A stretch of DNA of 30,208 nucleotides from an uncultured Arcobacter sp. (GTDB lineage: Bacteria; Campylobacterota; Campylobacteria; Campylobacterales; Arcobacteraceae), in NCBI GenBank assembly GCA_937860115.1, contig CALMBI010000099.1, forward strand, positions 1 to 30,208, written 5' to 3'. A program made the position numbers and the translations under genes. Every line of letters begins with the position of its first letter. Positions within the stretch are counted from its first letter, which is position 1. Below, piece after piece: positions 16,344 to 24,657 of this stretch. The notes beneath the pieces are model-generated. The model was not told the origin of the DNA, made no database searches, and saw only the letters and a list, made by a program, of their open reading frames with translations.

Positions 16344-16979
16344 TTATTTATTAAATTTATCATCATCACATATTTCTAATTTACAATCACTACCAACTAA
16401 TCTAATCTTTCTAAAAGGATTGTTATAAATACCATAAATTGTATTATCGTCATTAGCATACATAGCTCTGGCACTACTAACTATTTTTCCAGTTCTATTA
16501 TCAATTATTCTAGCATTAATCATCACAATATCATCAATTTTTGAATAAGTTCCAAGCACAATATAACTCTTTGGAACTTCACTTTGTAGCTTTGTTATAT
16601 CTCTCGAAATATAAAATTCACCATTTGCATTAATATTAATTGAATTTTGACCTCTGATTTCAGAGACATTAAATCCTCTAATAAAAAGTTCGTTATACAA
16701 TGATTCAGCGAGTATCATACCAAATCTACTTGTTTTCTTAAATTGCTCTAGATCAACAAAAGAGACAATAGTTAACCTTCCTTTATCATCATGTTCTAAT
16801 TTATTACTTGTAGAAAGCTGATTGGCGATTGAAATGATTGCATCATCAGCTGTTAGATGAACAATATTTGTAGTAGGCTTTTCCTTTGGAATGACAACAG
16901 TGTTTTGATCACAACCTTGAATACCTAGAACTAATAATCCTATAAGAACTAATTTTTTTGCCATACTTAAAATACTCAT
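16344..16979 (-). CDS. FlgO-domain lipoprotein (first of three paralogues)
   Basis: 211-residue predicted lipoprotein. The ATG at 16979 is preferred over the upstream TTG because AAAAAGG lies six bases before it. The signal MSILSMAKKLVLIGLLVLGI leads into QGC, with Cys23 as the lipidation site. The FlgO-like domain shows LTIVSFVDLEQFKKTSRFG, ILAESLYNEL, NGEFYISRDITKLQSEVP and IVLGTYSKIDD, then VMINARIIDNRTGKIVSSA. In Vibrio, FlgO is an outer-membrane lipoprotein needed for flagellar stability and motility; other FlgO-domain proteins have no known role. It is the closest of the three to a textbook member. The intergenic region to ccoN on its upstream side is divergent. Confidence 0.75.
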   Translation of the reverse strand: MSILSMAKKLVLIGLLVLGIQGCDQNTVVIPKEKPTTNIVHLTADDAIISIANQLSTSNKLEHDDKGRLTIVSFVDLEQFKKTSRFGMILAESLYNELFIRGFNVSEIRGQNSININANGEFYISRDITKLQSEVPKSYIVLGTYSKIDDIVMINARIIDNRTGKIVSSARAMYANDDNTIYGIYNNPFRKIRLVGSDCKLEICDDDKFNK

Positions 16980-17133
16980 TTGCAACCTTTTTAACCAAAA
17001 TATATATCGAATAATAAAACATTTCTTAATATTAGATTAATTATAGATGGCTCAAAAATGTTTCTTTATGTTACTTTCTTAAAAATATCTTTTAAAAATT
17101 ACTAAATTATTAAGTATCATTTAACTCAAATCT

Positions 17134-17158
17134 AGTTACTATCGCGCTGATAAGTTAC
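17134..17158 (+). promoter_or_regulatory. Direct-repeat/palindrome element upstream of ccoN
   Basis: AGTTAC (17134-17139) and AGTTAC (17153-17158) flank TATC-GCGCT-GATA (17140-17152). The repeats are 19 bp apart, about two helical turns, and the block sits 12 bp before a TATTAT that may be the ccoN -10 box (17171-17176). It looks like an operator for a dimeric regulator, but no factor can be named. Confidence 0.4.
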
Positions 17159-17207
17159 GGTTGTATTAAATATTATTGTGGCTTTATTTTATTTTAGGAG
17201 GACATTG

Positions 17208-18674
17208 ATGCAAAACGGTGCACAAATTGAGTACGATTACTCGATTGCAAAAGCTTTTACTTTTGCCACAATTCTGTTTGGAATTATAGGTATGACTGTT
17301 GGTGTTATACTTGCGTTTCAACTTGCATTTCCAGCTCTAAGCAATTTAGCTGGAGAGTACGGTACATTTAGTAGATTAAGACCTTTACACACTAACGGTG
17401 TTGCTTTTGGTTTCGCACTAAGTGGAATTTTCGCTACATGGTATTATGTAGGACAAAGAGTTTTAAAAGTATCACTGAAAGAATCTCCATTTTTAATGGG
17501 TGTTGCTAAGTTACACTTTGCACTTTATTTCTTAACAATCCTTTTAGCTGTTGTTACTTTATTAAGTGGTATTACTACTTCTAAAGAATATGCTGAATTA
17601 GAGTGGCCATTAGACTTATTAGTTGTTGTATGGTGGGTTCTATGGGGTGTTGCTATGTTTGGTATGATCGGTATTAGAAGAGAAAGAACTCTATATGTAT
17701 CTGTATGGTACTATATGTCTTCATTCTTAGCTGTTGCAATGTTATACTTATTTAACAACATGGAAGTTCCTACATATTTCGTAGCTGGAACAGGATCTAT
17801 TTTACACTCAGTTTCTATGTATGCTGGTACAAATGATGCTTTAGTTCAATGGTGGTATGGACACAATGCTGTTGCATTCGTATTTACAACTCCAATTATT
17901 GCTATTATTTACTACTTCTTACCAAAAGAATCAGGACAAAATGTTTATTCTTATAAACTTTCTATGCTTGCATTCTGGGGATTAATGTTTGTTTATTTAT
18001 GGGCAGGTGGACACCACTTAGTGTACTCTACAGTTCCAGATTGGATGCAAACTATGGGTTCTGTTATGTCTGTTGTATTAATTTTACCATCATGGGGATC
18101 TGCTATCAATATGCTTTTAACTATGAAAGGTGAGTGGGGACAATTACAAACTAATCCATTAATCAAATTTATGGTTATGGCTTCTACATTCTATATGTTA
18201 TCAACAATTGAAGGTCCAATCCAAGCTATTAAATCTGTTAATGCTATTGCACACTTTACTGACTGGATTCCAGGACACGTACATGATGGTGTATTAGGAT
18301 GGGTTGCATTTATGATTATGTCTGCACTATTACATATGGCTCCAAGAATGTACAGAAGAGAGATTTATTCTAAATCTTTACTTGAAACACAATTCTGGAT
18401 TCAAACTGTTGCTATCGTACTTTACTTTACATCTATGTGGATTGCAGGTATTACTCAAGGTATGATGTGGAGAGCATATGATGAATATGGTTCATTAGTT
18501 TACTCATTTATTGATACTGTTGAAGTATTACACCCATACTATACAATTAGAGCTGTAGGTGGATTATTATACTTAATCGGTGTATTTATGTGGGCTTACA
18601 ATATGTACAAAACTGCTACAGCTGGTAGAGTTCTTACAAAAGAACCAGTTAATGCTTCGCCTATGGGCGCTTAA
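17208..18674 (+). CDS. ccoN: cbb3-type cytochrome c oxidase subunit I
   Basis: Catalytic haem-copper subunit of the high-affinity cbb3 oxidase. The start is the ATG at 17208, six bases after a strong TAGGAGG, giving 488 residues; a longer reading from 17178 has no ribosome-binding site. The metal ligands are visible: His61 (RPLHTNG) for low-spin haem b, His219 (YGHNAV) and His269/His270 (GGHHLVY) for CuB, and His357/His359 (PGHVHDG) for the haems. About twelve membrane helices are apparent. First gene of ccoNOQP, followed 18 bases later by ccoO. Confidence 0.98.
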   Translation: MQNGAQIEYDYSIAKAFTFATILFGIIGMTVGVILAFQLAFPALSNLAGEYGTFSRLRPLHTNGVAFGFALSGIFATWYYVGQRVLKVSLKESPFLMGVAKLHFALYFLTILLAVVTLLSGITTSKEYAELEWPLDLLVVVWWVLWGVAMFGMIGIRRERTLYVSVWYYMSSFLAVAMLYLFNNMEVPTYFVAGTGSILHSVSMYAGTNDALVQWWYGHNAVAFVFTTPIIAIIYYFLPKESGQNVYSYKLSMLAFWGLMFVYLWAGGHHLVYSTVPDWMQTMGSVMSVVLILPSWGSAINMLLTMKGEWGQLQTNPLIKFMVMASTFYMLSTIEGPIQAIKSVNAIAHFTDWIPGHVHDGVLGWVAFMIMSALLHMAPRMYRREIYSKSLLETQFWIQTVAIVLYFTSMWIAGITQGMMWRAYDEYGSLVYSFIDTVEVLHPYYTIRAVGGLLYLIGVFMWAYNMYKTATAGRVLTKEPVNASPMGA

Positions 18675-18692
18675 GAAAAGGAGGAGAAAATT

Positions 18693-19358
18693 ATGTTTCA
18701 TTGGTTAGAACAAAGACCGTTTTTCTTCGCAGTTATGTTATTTTTAACAGTTGCATTTGCAGGATTTATTGAAATCGTTCCTGATTTCGGTAAAGCTTCA
18801 CAACCTACAGTTGGTAAAAAACCATACTCTATGTTAGAGCTTGCTGGAAGACATGTTTATATCAAAGATAGTTGTAATGCTTGTCACTCACAATTAATTA
18901 GACCATTTAAATCAGAAACTGATAGATATGGTATGTATTCATTAAGTGGTGAATATGCATATGATAGACCATTCCTTTGGGGATCAAAAAGAACTGGTCC
19001 AGATCTTCACAGAGTTGGTAATTATAGAACTACTGACTGGCATGAAAATCATATGAAAGATCCTTCATCAGTTGTACCAGGTACAGTTATGCCTGCTTAC
19101 CCACATATGTTCTCAAATCTTGCTGACATAGACACTGCATATGCAGAAGCTGTTACTGTTAGAGATGTATTTGGTGTTCCATATGACAAAGAAGGTATGC
19201 CAAAACTTGGATCTTTAGAAGAAGCTAGAGCTGCTGCTTTAGAAGAAGCTAAACTTATCGCTGCTGATATGAAAGATCAAGATGTTAAAGATGCTGTTGC
19301 TGCAGGAAAAATTCCTGAAATTGTTGCAATTATTGCTTATATGAACTCTCTAAAATAA
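18693..19358 (+). CDS. ccoO: cbb3-type cytochrome c oxidase subunit II (mono-haem)
   Basis: 221 residues: one N-terminal membrane anchor (about 10-30) and a periplasmic cytochrome c domain with CNACH (Cys61, Cys64, His65). The axial methionine is probably in GTVMPAYPHM. It passes electrons from CcoP to CcoN. The C-terminal third is rich in alanine and glutamate (EEARAAALEEAKL). A strong GGAGGAG precedes the ATG; ccoQ follows after ten bases. Confidence 0.97.
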   Translation: MFHWLEQRPFFFAVMLFLTVAFAGFIEIVPDFGKASQPTVGKKPYSMLELAGRHVYIKDSCNACHSQLIRPFKSETDRYGMYSLSGEYAYDRPFLWGSKRTGPDLHRVGNYRTTDWHENHMKDPSSVVPGTVMPAYPHMFSNLADIDTAYAEAVTVRDVFGVPYDKEGMPKLGSLEEARAAALEEAKLIAADMKDQDVKDAVAAGKIPEIVAIIAYMNSLK

Positions 19359-19368
19359 AAGGTTTTAA

Positions 19369-19584
19369 ATGGCTTTAGATCAAGAAACATTGATGACAAT
19401 AAGTGGATATGGTAAATTCTTTATCACACTATTTATTTTTATCGTTTTTTATAGTTATGCATATTCTATTTATAAACGACAAAAAACTGGGGAAAGAGAT
19501 TTTGAAAAATATTCTAGCCTTGTTCATGATGATAGTATTGAGTCTAAACCATTAGAATCAAATAGAGACTCTAAAAAAGATTAA
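19369..19584 (+). CDS. ccoQ: cbb3-type oxidase subunit IV
   Basis: 71 residues with a single membrane helix (about 13-32) followed by the YSIYKRQKTGERDFEKYSSLVHDD segment typical of CcoQ/FixQ, then a charged tail. CcoQ is thought to stabilise the complex or the CcoP interaction. Its place between ccoO and ccoP is diagnostic. Confidence 0.92.
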   Translation: MALDQETLMTISGYGKFFITLFIFIVFYSYAYSIYKRQKTGERDFEKYSSLVHDDSIESKPLESNRDSKKD

Positions 19585-19599
19585 AAAGGAGAAACGAAT

Positions 19600-20496
19600 A
19601 TGAAATCTATGGTTATAGGTGGAATTATCCTTATCGTAGCACTAATGGCAGGAACTTACTTTGTAGCAGGTGACTCTTTTAGTCTTGGTGAGGATTACAT
19701 AAATGACTTAACTATGCTTGCAGGATTAGCGATTATCTCAATTTCTGTTGCTACTGTATTAAAATATGTTAATCAAATGAAAAACGACAAAGCTCAAGGT
19801 GAGTTAGTTGAAGAAAACTGGGATGGTATCGGTGAATATACAAATCCAATTCCATCTGGATGGGGATTAATTTTTATTGGTTCTATTATTTATATGTTAT
19901 GGTATTTCTTTGTTGGATATCCAACAAATCAATTTTCTCAAATTGGACAATGGAATGAAGAGACTTTAGAGTTCCAAGCAAAATTTGAAGAAAAAAATAA
20001 AAACATTGATGCTACTGGATTAAGAGCTATGGGTGAATCTGTATTCTTAGTACAATGCGCTCCATGTCATGGTGTTGAAGCTGATGGAAGTAATGGAAAA
20101 GCTCATGATTTAACAAAAAGAATTTCAAAAGAGCAAGTTGCGTATATTATCAATAATGGTGCAAACAATATGAAAACAAATTATCCTGCTGGTATGCCTG
20201 CTGGTATGGCAAGTGGCGCTGATGTAGATACATTAGCTACATGGATTGCTGGAGGAATGAAAGGTGAAAAACCTGCTGCATTTGCTGCATGTACATCTTG
20301 TCATGGTGAGAATGGTGAAGGTATGCCGTTTGTTGCTCCTAATCTAAAAGCATATGATGATGATCTTGTTACTGGTATCTTAAAAGATGGTAAAAAAGCT
20401 AATATCGGTGCAATGCCAAGCTTTGAAGGAAGACTTTCTGAAACTCAAGTTAAAGCAGTTGCTGAGTATATTAGAAGTTTAAACGGAGGTAATTAA
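19600..20496 (+). CDS. ccoP: cbb3-type cytochrome c oxidase subunit III (di-haem)
   Basis: 298 residues with two CxxCH sites, CAPCH (153-157) and CTSCH (231-235), in the periplasmic C-terminal half; AMPSF and AGMPAGM supply candidate axial methionines. Three hydrophobic segments lie near residues 3-22, 37-56 and 87-105, so the anchor has one or two more helices than short proteobacterial forms. It receives electrons from soluble cytochrome c or the bc1 complex. GGAG precedes the ATG. The DUF4006 gene starts two bases after its stop. Confidence 0.97.
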   Translation: MKSMVIGGIILIVALMAGTYFVAGDSFSLGEDYINDLTMLAGLAIISISVATVLKYVNQMKNDKAQGELVEENWDGIGEYTNPIPSGWGLIFIGSIIYMLWYFFVGYPTNQFSQIGQWNEETLEFQAKFEEKNKNIDATGLRAMGESVFLVQCAPCHGVEADGSNGKAHDLTKRISKEQVAYIINNGANNMKTNYPAGMPAGMASGADVDTLATWIAGGMKGEKPAAFAACTSCHGENGEGMPFVAPNLKAYDDDLVTGILKDGKKANIGAMPSFEGRLSETQVKAVAEYIRSLNGGN

Positions 20497-20498
20497 TT

Positions 20499-20735
20499 AT
20501 GGCTTTAAGTAAAGAAATGCACGAATCAGAAAGAGGATTATTTGCTCTTCATGGACTTACAGGTTATTTAGTTGCAGTAGTTCTATTATTAAGTATCTTA
20601 GGTACTTTGACATTTTTTGGAATTAGTGCTCAAAAAAATAATGCTGAAAACGGATATACTATTAATCAAGATCTTAACGGATTAAAATTTAATAGTCCAG
20701 AAAACCACACAATGTGGCAAAACGAATCAAAATAA
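20499..20735 (+). CDS. DUF4006 protein of the cco operon
   Basis: 78 residues with one membrane helix (about 17-43) and a soluble tail ending FNSPENHTMWQNESK. It matches the small DUF4006 family that I associate with cbb3 operons of Campylobacterota; the function is unknown. A role as an accessory subunit or assembly factor follows only from location: two bases after ccoP and upstream of the 30-residue peptide gene. Confidence 0.75.
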   Translation: MALSKEMHESERGLFALHGLTGYLVAVVLLLSILGTLTFFGISAQKNNAENGYTINQDLNGLKFNSPENHTMWQNESK

Positions 20736-20745
20736 GGGGATAAAT

Positions 20746-20838
20746 ATGGAAAAAGTTATTGCATGGTTATTAGTAGTTTCTGCAGTTGCTACAATTTATT
20801 TATCTTTCTTAGATCCAACAAGAGTATTTGTAGGATAA
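20746..20838 (+). CDS. 30-residue single-helix membrane peptide at the end of the cco operon
   Basis: ATG at 20746 with AAGGGGATAA ten bases upstream encodes MEKVIAWLLVVSAVATIYLS, then FLDPTRVFVG and TAA at 20836-20838. A hydrophobic helix fills residues 4-21, and a short polar tail follows. It comes ten bases after the DUF4006 stop and before the operon terminator, so it is within the cco transcript. The good ribosome-binding site, position and clean membrane-peptide composition argue that it is real. Some cbb3 oxidases contain small single-helix subunits (CcoM in Pseudomonas stutzeri); this may be an analogue, but similarity is positional only. Confidence 0.7.
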   Translation: MEKVIAWLLVVSAVATIYLSFLDPTRVFVG

Positions 20839-20869
20839 GTTGATCAAATAACTTTTAGCTGAAGTTAGT

Positions 20870-20901
20870 AAGGGTAGGTTCATGTGACCTGCCCTTTTTT
20901 T
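20870..20901 (+). terminator. Rho-independent terminator of the cco operon
   Basis: Stem AAGGGTAGGTT / GACCTGCCCTT (11 bp with G-T pairs), a short CATGT loop, then an unbroken T run to 20901. It lies 31 bp after the 30-residue peptide gene and closes the ccoNOQP transcript. Confidence 0.92.
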
Positions 20902-21021
20902 ATTCTCAAACAAATCCTATCGAATATTACATATTATTAATTCAAATAATTATCATTATAAAATATTATATTTTCTTTTTAATATTGAGTTTATGTAACA
21001 ATTATAAAATTCTAAAAATAA

Positions 21022-21041
21022 CCTAAAAGTGACTTTTTAGG
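21022..21041 (+). promoter_or_regulatory. Inverted repeat at the -35 position of the TPM/fixH/addB operon
   Basis: CCTAAAA-GTGACT-TTTTAGG: seven-base perfect arms with a six-base centre. A TATTAT at 21052-21057 could be the -10 box, placing the repeat over the -35 region, where a repressor would compete with polymerase. No known regulator is recognised. Confidence 0.35.
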
Positions 21042-21088
21042 GAAAACTTTGTATTATATTGTCATATTACAAAGCTGAAGGATGCAGA

Positions 21089-21772
21089 TTGAAACACAAT
21101 GTATTAGGATTATTTTTTTTCTTAACAATACTTATTAGTGGAGCAAATGGACAAAACTACATCATATCAACGGGTGGATTACTTGACCAAAGAGCTGGGG
21201 AGCAAATCAATACGATAGCAAACGAAGTTCACACAAAACTTGGTGTAAATATCTACCTAGATATAAAAGGTGATAATGGAATCGATCCAGAATCACCACT
21301 CAAAGAGAGAATAGATCTTATGAAACAAAAAGAAGCAGAGCTTCTAGATATCATTGTAAAAGATTTTAATAATACAAAACCATTTGTTCTTTTAACAATT
21401 GCTATCGATCAGAAATATGCAAATATTCTTTATAGTGATGATCTCAAGTCAGCTATTGATAAAGATTCTATTTTAGATGGTTATGTGATTCCACTCTTAG
21501 CTGCATTTGATAAAAATACACTCAACTCAAAAGCAAGCGCAGCAGCACTGAATGGTTTTGCACAAATTGCAGACGTTTTAGCTGAAAACAAAGGTATTAA
21601 ACTAGATTCAAGTATAGGTAGTGAAGGTAAAGTTGCTAGTAGTATCTGGCGAGTCTTTATGTACACTCTAGTAGTTGCAGGAATTATACTTTATTTTGTG
21701 ATTGTCTTAAGAGAGAAAAAAATAAAAAAAGAATTTGAAGAAAAAAATAAAAGAGAAGAGAACAATGAGTAA
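21089..21772 (+). CDS. Membrane-anchored protein with a TPM-like domain
   Basis: Start TTG at 21089, chosen for the GAAGGA six bases upstream and the clean signal peptide it gives (MKHNVLGLFFFLTILISGANG); 227 residues. The mature part begins YIISTGGLLDQRAGEQINTIANEV, a pattern like the TPM (TLP18.3/Psb32) domain's 'D.agll...e...l......e' followed by VNIYLDIKGDNG. A single helix near residues 187-206 is followed by a highly charged lysine/glutamate tail, so the domain faces the periplasm. Its stop overlaps the fixH-like ATG by eight bases. Domain assignment is tentative. Location after the cco operon suggests a respiratory or envelope role. Confidence 0.5.
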   Translation: MKHNVLGLFFFLTILISGANGQNYIISTGGLLDQRAGEQINTIANEVHTKLGVNIYLDIKGDNGIDPESPLKERIDLMKQKEAELLDIIVKDFNNTKPFVLLTIAIDQKYANILYSDDLKSAIDKDSILDGYVIPLLAAFDKNTLNSKASAAALNGFAQIADVLAENKGIKLDSSIGSEGKVASSIWRVFMYTLVVAGIILYFVIVLREKKIKKEFEEKNKREENNE

Positions 21773-22319
21773 AAGAACACTATACGCTATTTTTATTGGT
21801 AAATTTCTATTTAGTATTACACTTATCGCTTGGACTATATTTATGACTCTTGGTGCCGGAGTTGGAAAGGATAATGATAATACATTTATGGAGTATTACC
21901 ATGATGTCGATGCAAACTTTAATAAAATCATGGCTAGCAATGATAGGTTTAGTACAAAATATGATGTAGCGATCAAAATTAATGATTATGTTTTAAATGA
22001 TTTAGCATATTCTGATATCTATCTATCTCAAAGAGTTATCAACGATAGAAAAGAGAAAAAGAATATCCTCTCTACTAGATCTAATAGCGTATCTATTATA
22101 GTAAAAGAGAAATCTACACAAAAAATTGTTGATAACATAAACGCTAAAATACTTTTTACAATGCCATCAACTCATCAGTTCAATAAAGAATTAGATCTTC
22201 CAAAAAGCAATGAGATAAAAACGGTTTCGTTAGATAAAAAATCATACTGGAATATTATGGGAAGTATTCAAATTGGTGATCATATAGGTAAATTTTATCT
22301 AAAAACAAATGCTATCTAA
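21765..22319 (+). CDS. FixH-like protein, candidate cbb3 oxidase assembly factor
   Basis: 184 residues from the ATG at 21765 (AGAAGAG upstream). One N-terminal helix (about 6-31), then a periplasmic domain containing FMEYYHDVDANFNK and SVSIIVKEKSTQKIVDNINAKILFTMP, which follow the FixH plan of an early 'YY' motif and an Ig-like domain whose second strand carries '(A/I).(V/I).F.RP'. FixH/CcoH is required for cbb3 assembly or stability. Its position in the operon just after the cco terminator supports this. The family match is from pattern, so the call is moderate. It overlaps addB by 11 bases. Confidence 0.55.
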   Translation: MSKRTLYAIFIGKFLFSITLIAWTIFMTLGAGVGKDNDNTFMEYYHDVDANFNKIMASNDRFSTKYDVAIKINDYVLNDLAYSDIYLSQRVINDRKEKKNILSTRSNSVSIIVKEKSTQKIVDNINAKILFTMPSTHQFNKELDLPKSNEIKTVSLDKKSYWNIMGSIQIGDHIGKFYLKTNAI

Positions 22320-24648
22320 GGATCTTTTGGTATTTCCAACCAATAGGTCTATTAGGGAATATCTATCTACTAAAAAAAATAAAAATCAACTTTTACCAAA
22401 ATTAATAACTATTGGTGAACTTTTCAATAGAGTTATAATTCCACCTAAAAACAAAACCCTTATAGATAAAGATCTTAGGGTTCTGTATTTGAAATTAGCG
22501 ATAAAAAATCTGAATGTTTCCTCTTTAGGAATCCAAAAAAATTTTAGTAAACTCTATGGACAAAGTGACTTTATTTTTAAGTTTTTTAATGAACTTAATA
22601 GTGAATTTAAATCGATCGATGAACTATCTACCATAGATACTTATGGTTTTTATGAAGAACATTTAAGTATATTAAAAGAGATATATAACAACTATTGCAC
22701 GATATTAGAGGAAAAAAATCTTATAGATTCAATGATGTTTCCGCAAAAATATTCAATCAATCAAAATTTTGTAGAAAATTACCCACATATTACATTGTAC
22801 TACGAAGGATATTTTTCCTCGTTTGAATTTCAAGTCATCAATCAAATATCGCAAATATCTACACTTCATTTACACTGTACAATCAATGATTTTAATAAAA
22901 AGAACATAGAAATATTTAGTAAAATCGATATAGAGTTAGAAAATGGTTATTCATATATTTTAAATATATCAAATAAAACAATAATATCCAAAACATCACT
23001 CAGTACAAAACCAATCGATCATACACTCTACCCACTTCCAAGTAGACTACACCAAATAGCAATGATCAAATACTCTATCACTACTATGGTACAAAAAGGT
23101 ATCGATCCATCAAAAATAGTTTTAGTGCTTCCTGATGAGAAATTTAGCTCTTATATAAAAATATTTGATGATGAAAAATATTTCAACTTTGCTATGGGAA
23201 ACCACATAAAAGATTCAAAACTATTTTTAATCATCAATGCTATGAATGATTATTTAAATATTGATGAACCAAAATATGCAGTAAAAGTTGATAATTTAAA
23301 AATAGATAGAATATTTCTAGATGAGATTAAGAACTATTGGAACAAACCAATTGAAAAAGAGTTCTTTTTTAGGCTTATAGTTTTTGTATCTAGTTTTGAA
23401 AAAGATGAGGAGATTCTAGAAAAAATATTTGAGATAAAATTAGGGTTAGAAAATCTTTTATTTTCCACTTTAGCTTTTGATGATCTTTTATTAAAAGATG
23501 GGATCAAACTCTTTATTTCAAAACTATCAAATATCGCAACAGATGATGTCAAAGCTGGAAAAGTTACAGTTATGGGGATCTTGGAAACTCGTGTAATGCA
23601 ATATGATGGAGTGATTGCAATAGATTTTAATGACAATAGAGTGCCAAAAAAAAGCATAAAAGATAAATTTATCTCAAGTAATGTAAAAAAACACTCAAAC
23701 CTCCCAACTCCTAATGATAGAGAAAACTTGCAAAAATACTACTATCAAAAATTGTTCTCACAAAGTAAAGAGGTCCATATAGGTTATGTGATTGATAAAG
23801 AAAATACCCCAAGTAGATTTCTTAATGAACTTTTTCCTCATCAAAATAAAATAACGGTAGATTTTTCATCAATTCTTAAAAAAAATCATCATATCAATCA
23901 TTTTGAAAATGAAATAATAAAAGAGATCAATCTTGCCAATTTTGAGTGGTCAGCTACCTCTTTAAAATCTTATCTTGATTGTAAGCGAAAATTTTATTTT
24001 CAATATATCCAAAATATTAAAGAACATCAAATATCACTAAAACCAAAAAGTTATGAACTTGGAAATATTATCCATAATATACTAGAGAACAATTATAAAA
24101 ATAATATTTTTGGTTATCACGATGCTATTAAAGAGATCTCTAAACACCAAAATATCAATCCGTATCTTACAGTTGAATTGGAACTATGGAAAAAGAAACT
24201 TGAAGCTTTTTTTTCAAATGAAGAAAAGAGATTTACCACTGGAATACAAATTTATGAGCTTGAAAAACCATTTTATATCAAAATAGACGGGATAACACTC
24301 AAAGGTAAAATAGATCGTATCGATAAACTTAAAGATGGTAGATTTGCTATACTTGATTATAAAACATCATCCTCTCTCAAAGTAGATACCTTTAAAACAT
24401 ACGAAAACTCATCAGATTTTCAACTAGTGTTTTATTTCTTGGCTACAAAAGATTTAGGCGTATCACAAATTGGATACTATGATCTTAATGATGGAAAAAT
24501 TAAAGAGGAGATCACACTTGAAGCAAAACTTACAAGATTTTATGAGATTTTAAAAAGTTTTCATACACAATTTGTATCATTTGACAAATGTGAGAAAGAT
24601 CAAATATGTGGATTTTGCCCCTATAAAATAATATGCAATAAGGATTAA
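22309..24648 (+). CDS. addB: AddB-type helicase-nuclease subunit (PD-(D/E)XK, Fe-S)
   Basis: 779-residue DNA double-strand-break end-processing subunit. The N-terminal helicase-like domain begins LLVFPTNRS, where a Walker A would be, but lacks GK(S/T), as expected of the inactive AddB helicase. The C-terminal RecB-like nuclease shows LGNIIHNILE, Asp669 (GKIDRID) and LDYKT (Asp683, Lys685). Cysteines 561, 767, 770 and 776 reproduce the C...CxxCx5C iron-sulphur cluster spacing of Bacillus AddB. AddA is not adjacent; the next gene is thioredoxin-like. The ATG overlaps the fixH-like gene. Confidence 0.85.
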   Translation: MLSKDLLVFPTNRSIREYLSTKKNKNQLLPKLITIGELFNRVIIPPKNKTLIDKDLRVLYLKLAIKNLNVSSLGIQKNFSKLYGQSDFIFKFFNELNSEFKSIDELSTIDTYGFYEEHLSILKEIYNNYCTILEEKNLIDSMMFPQKYSINQNFVENYPHITLYYEGYFSSFEFQVINQISQISTLHLHCTINDFNKKNIEIFSKIDIELENGYSYILNISNKTIISKTSLSTKPIDHTLYPLPSRLHQIAMIKYSITTMVQKGIDPSKIVLVLPDEKFSSYIKIFDDEKYFNFAMGNHIKDSKLFLIINAMNDYLNIDEPKYAVKVDNLKIDRIFLDEIKNYWNKPIEKEFFFRLIVFVSSFEKDEEILEKIFEIKLGLENLLFSTLAFDDLLLKDGIKLFISKLSNIATDDVKAGKVTVMGILETRVMQYDGVIAIDFNDNRVPKKSIKDKFISSNVKKHSNLPTPNDRENLQKYYYQKLFSQSKEVHIGYVIDKENTPSRFLNELFPHQNKITVDFSSILKKNHHINHFENEIIKEINLANFEWSATSLKSYLDCKRKFYFQYIQNIKEHQISLKPKSYELGNIIHNILENNYKNNIFGYHDAIKEISKHQNINPYLTVELELWKKKLEAFFSNEEKRFTTGIQIYELEKPFYIKIDGITLKGKIDRIDKLKDGRFAILDYKTSSSLKVDTFKTYENSSDFQLVFYFLATKDLGVSQIGYYDLNDGKIKEEITLEAKLTRFYEILKSFHTQFVSFDKCEKDQICGFCPYKIICNKD

Positions 24649-24657
24649 GGAAAGAAA

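Noticed and set aside
17178..17207. Longer N-terminus for ccoN from 17178
   Set aside because: The start at 17208 has a near-perfect TAGGAGG at correct spacing and gives the usual CcoN N-terminus; the longer version would place the ribosome-binding site inside the gene.
20945..20965. Fur-box-like stretch (AATTATCATTATAA)
   Set aside because: Only half of the consensus matches and the whole spacer is AT-rich, so chance similarity is likely.
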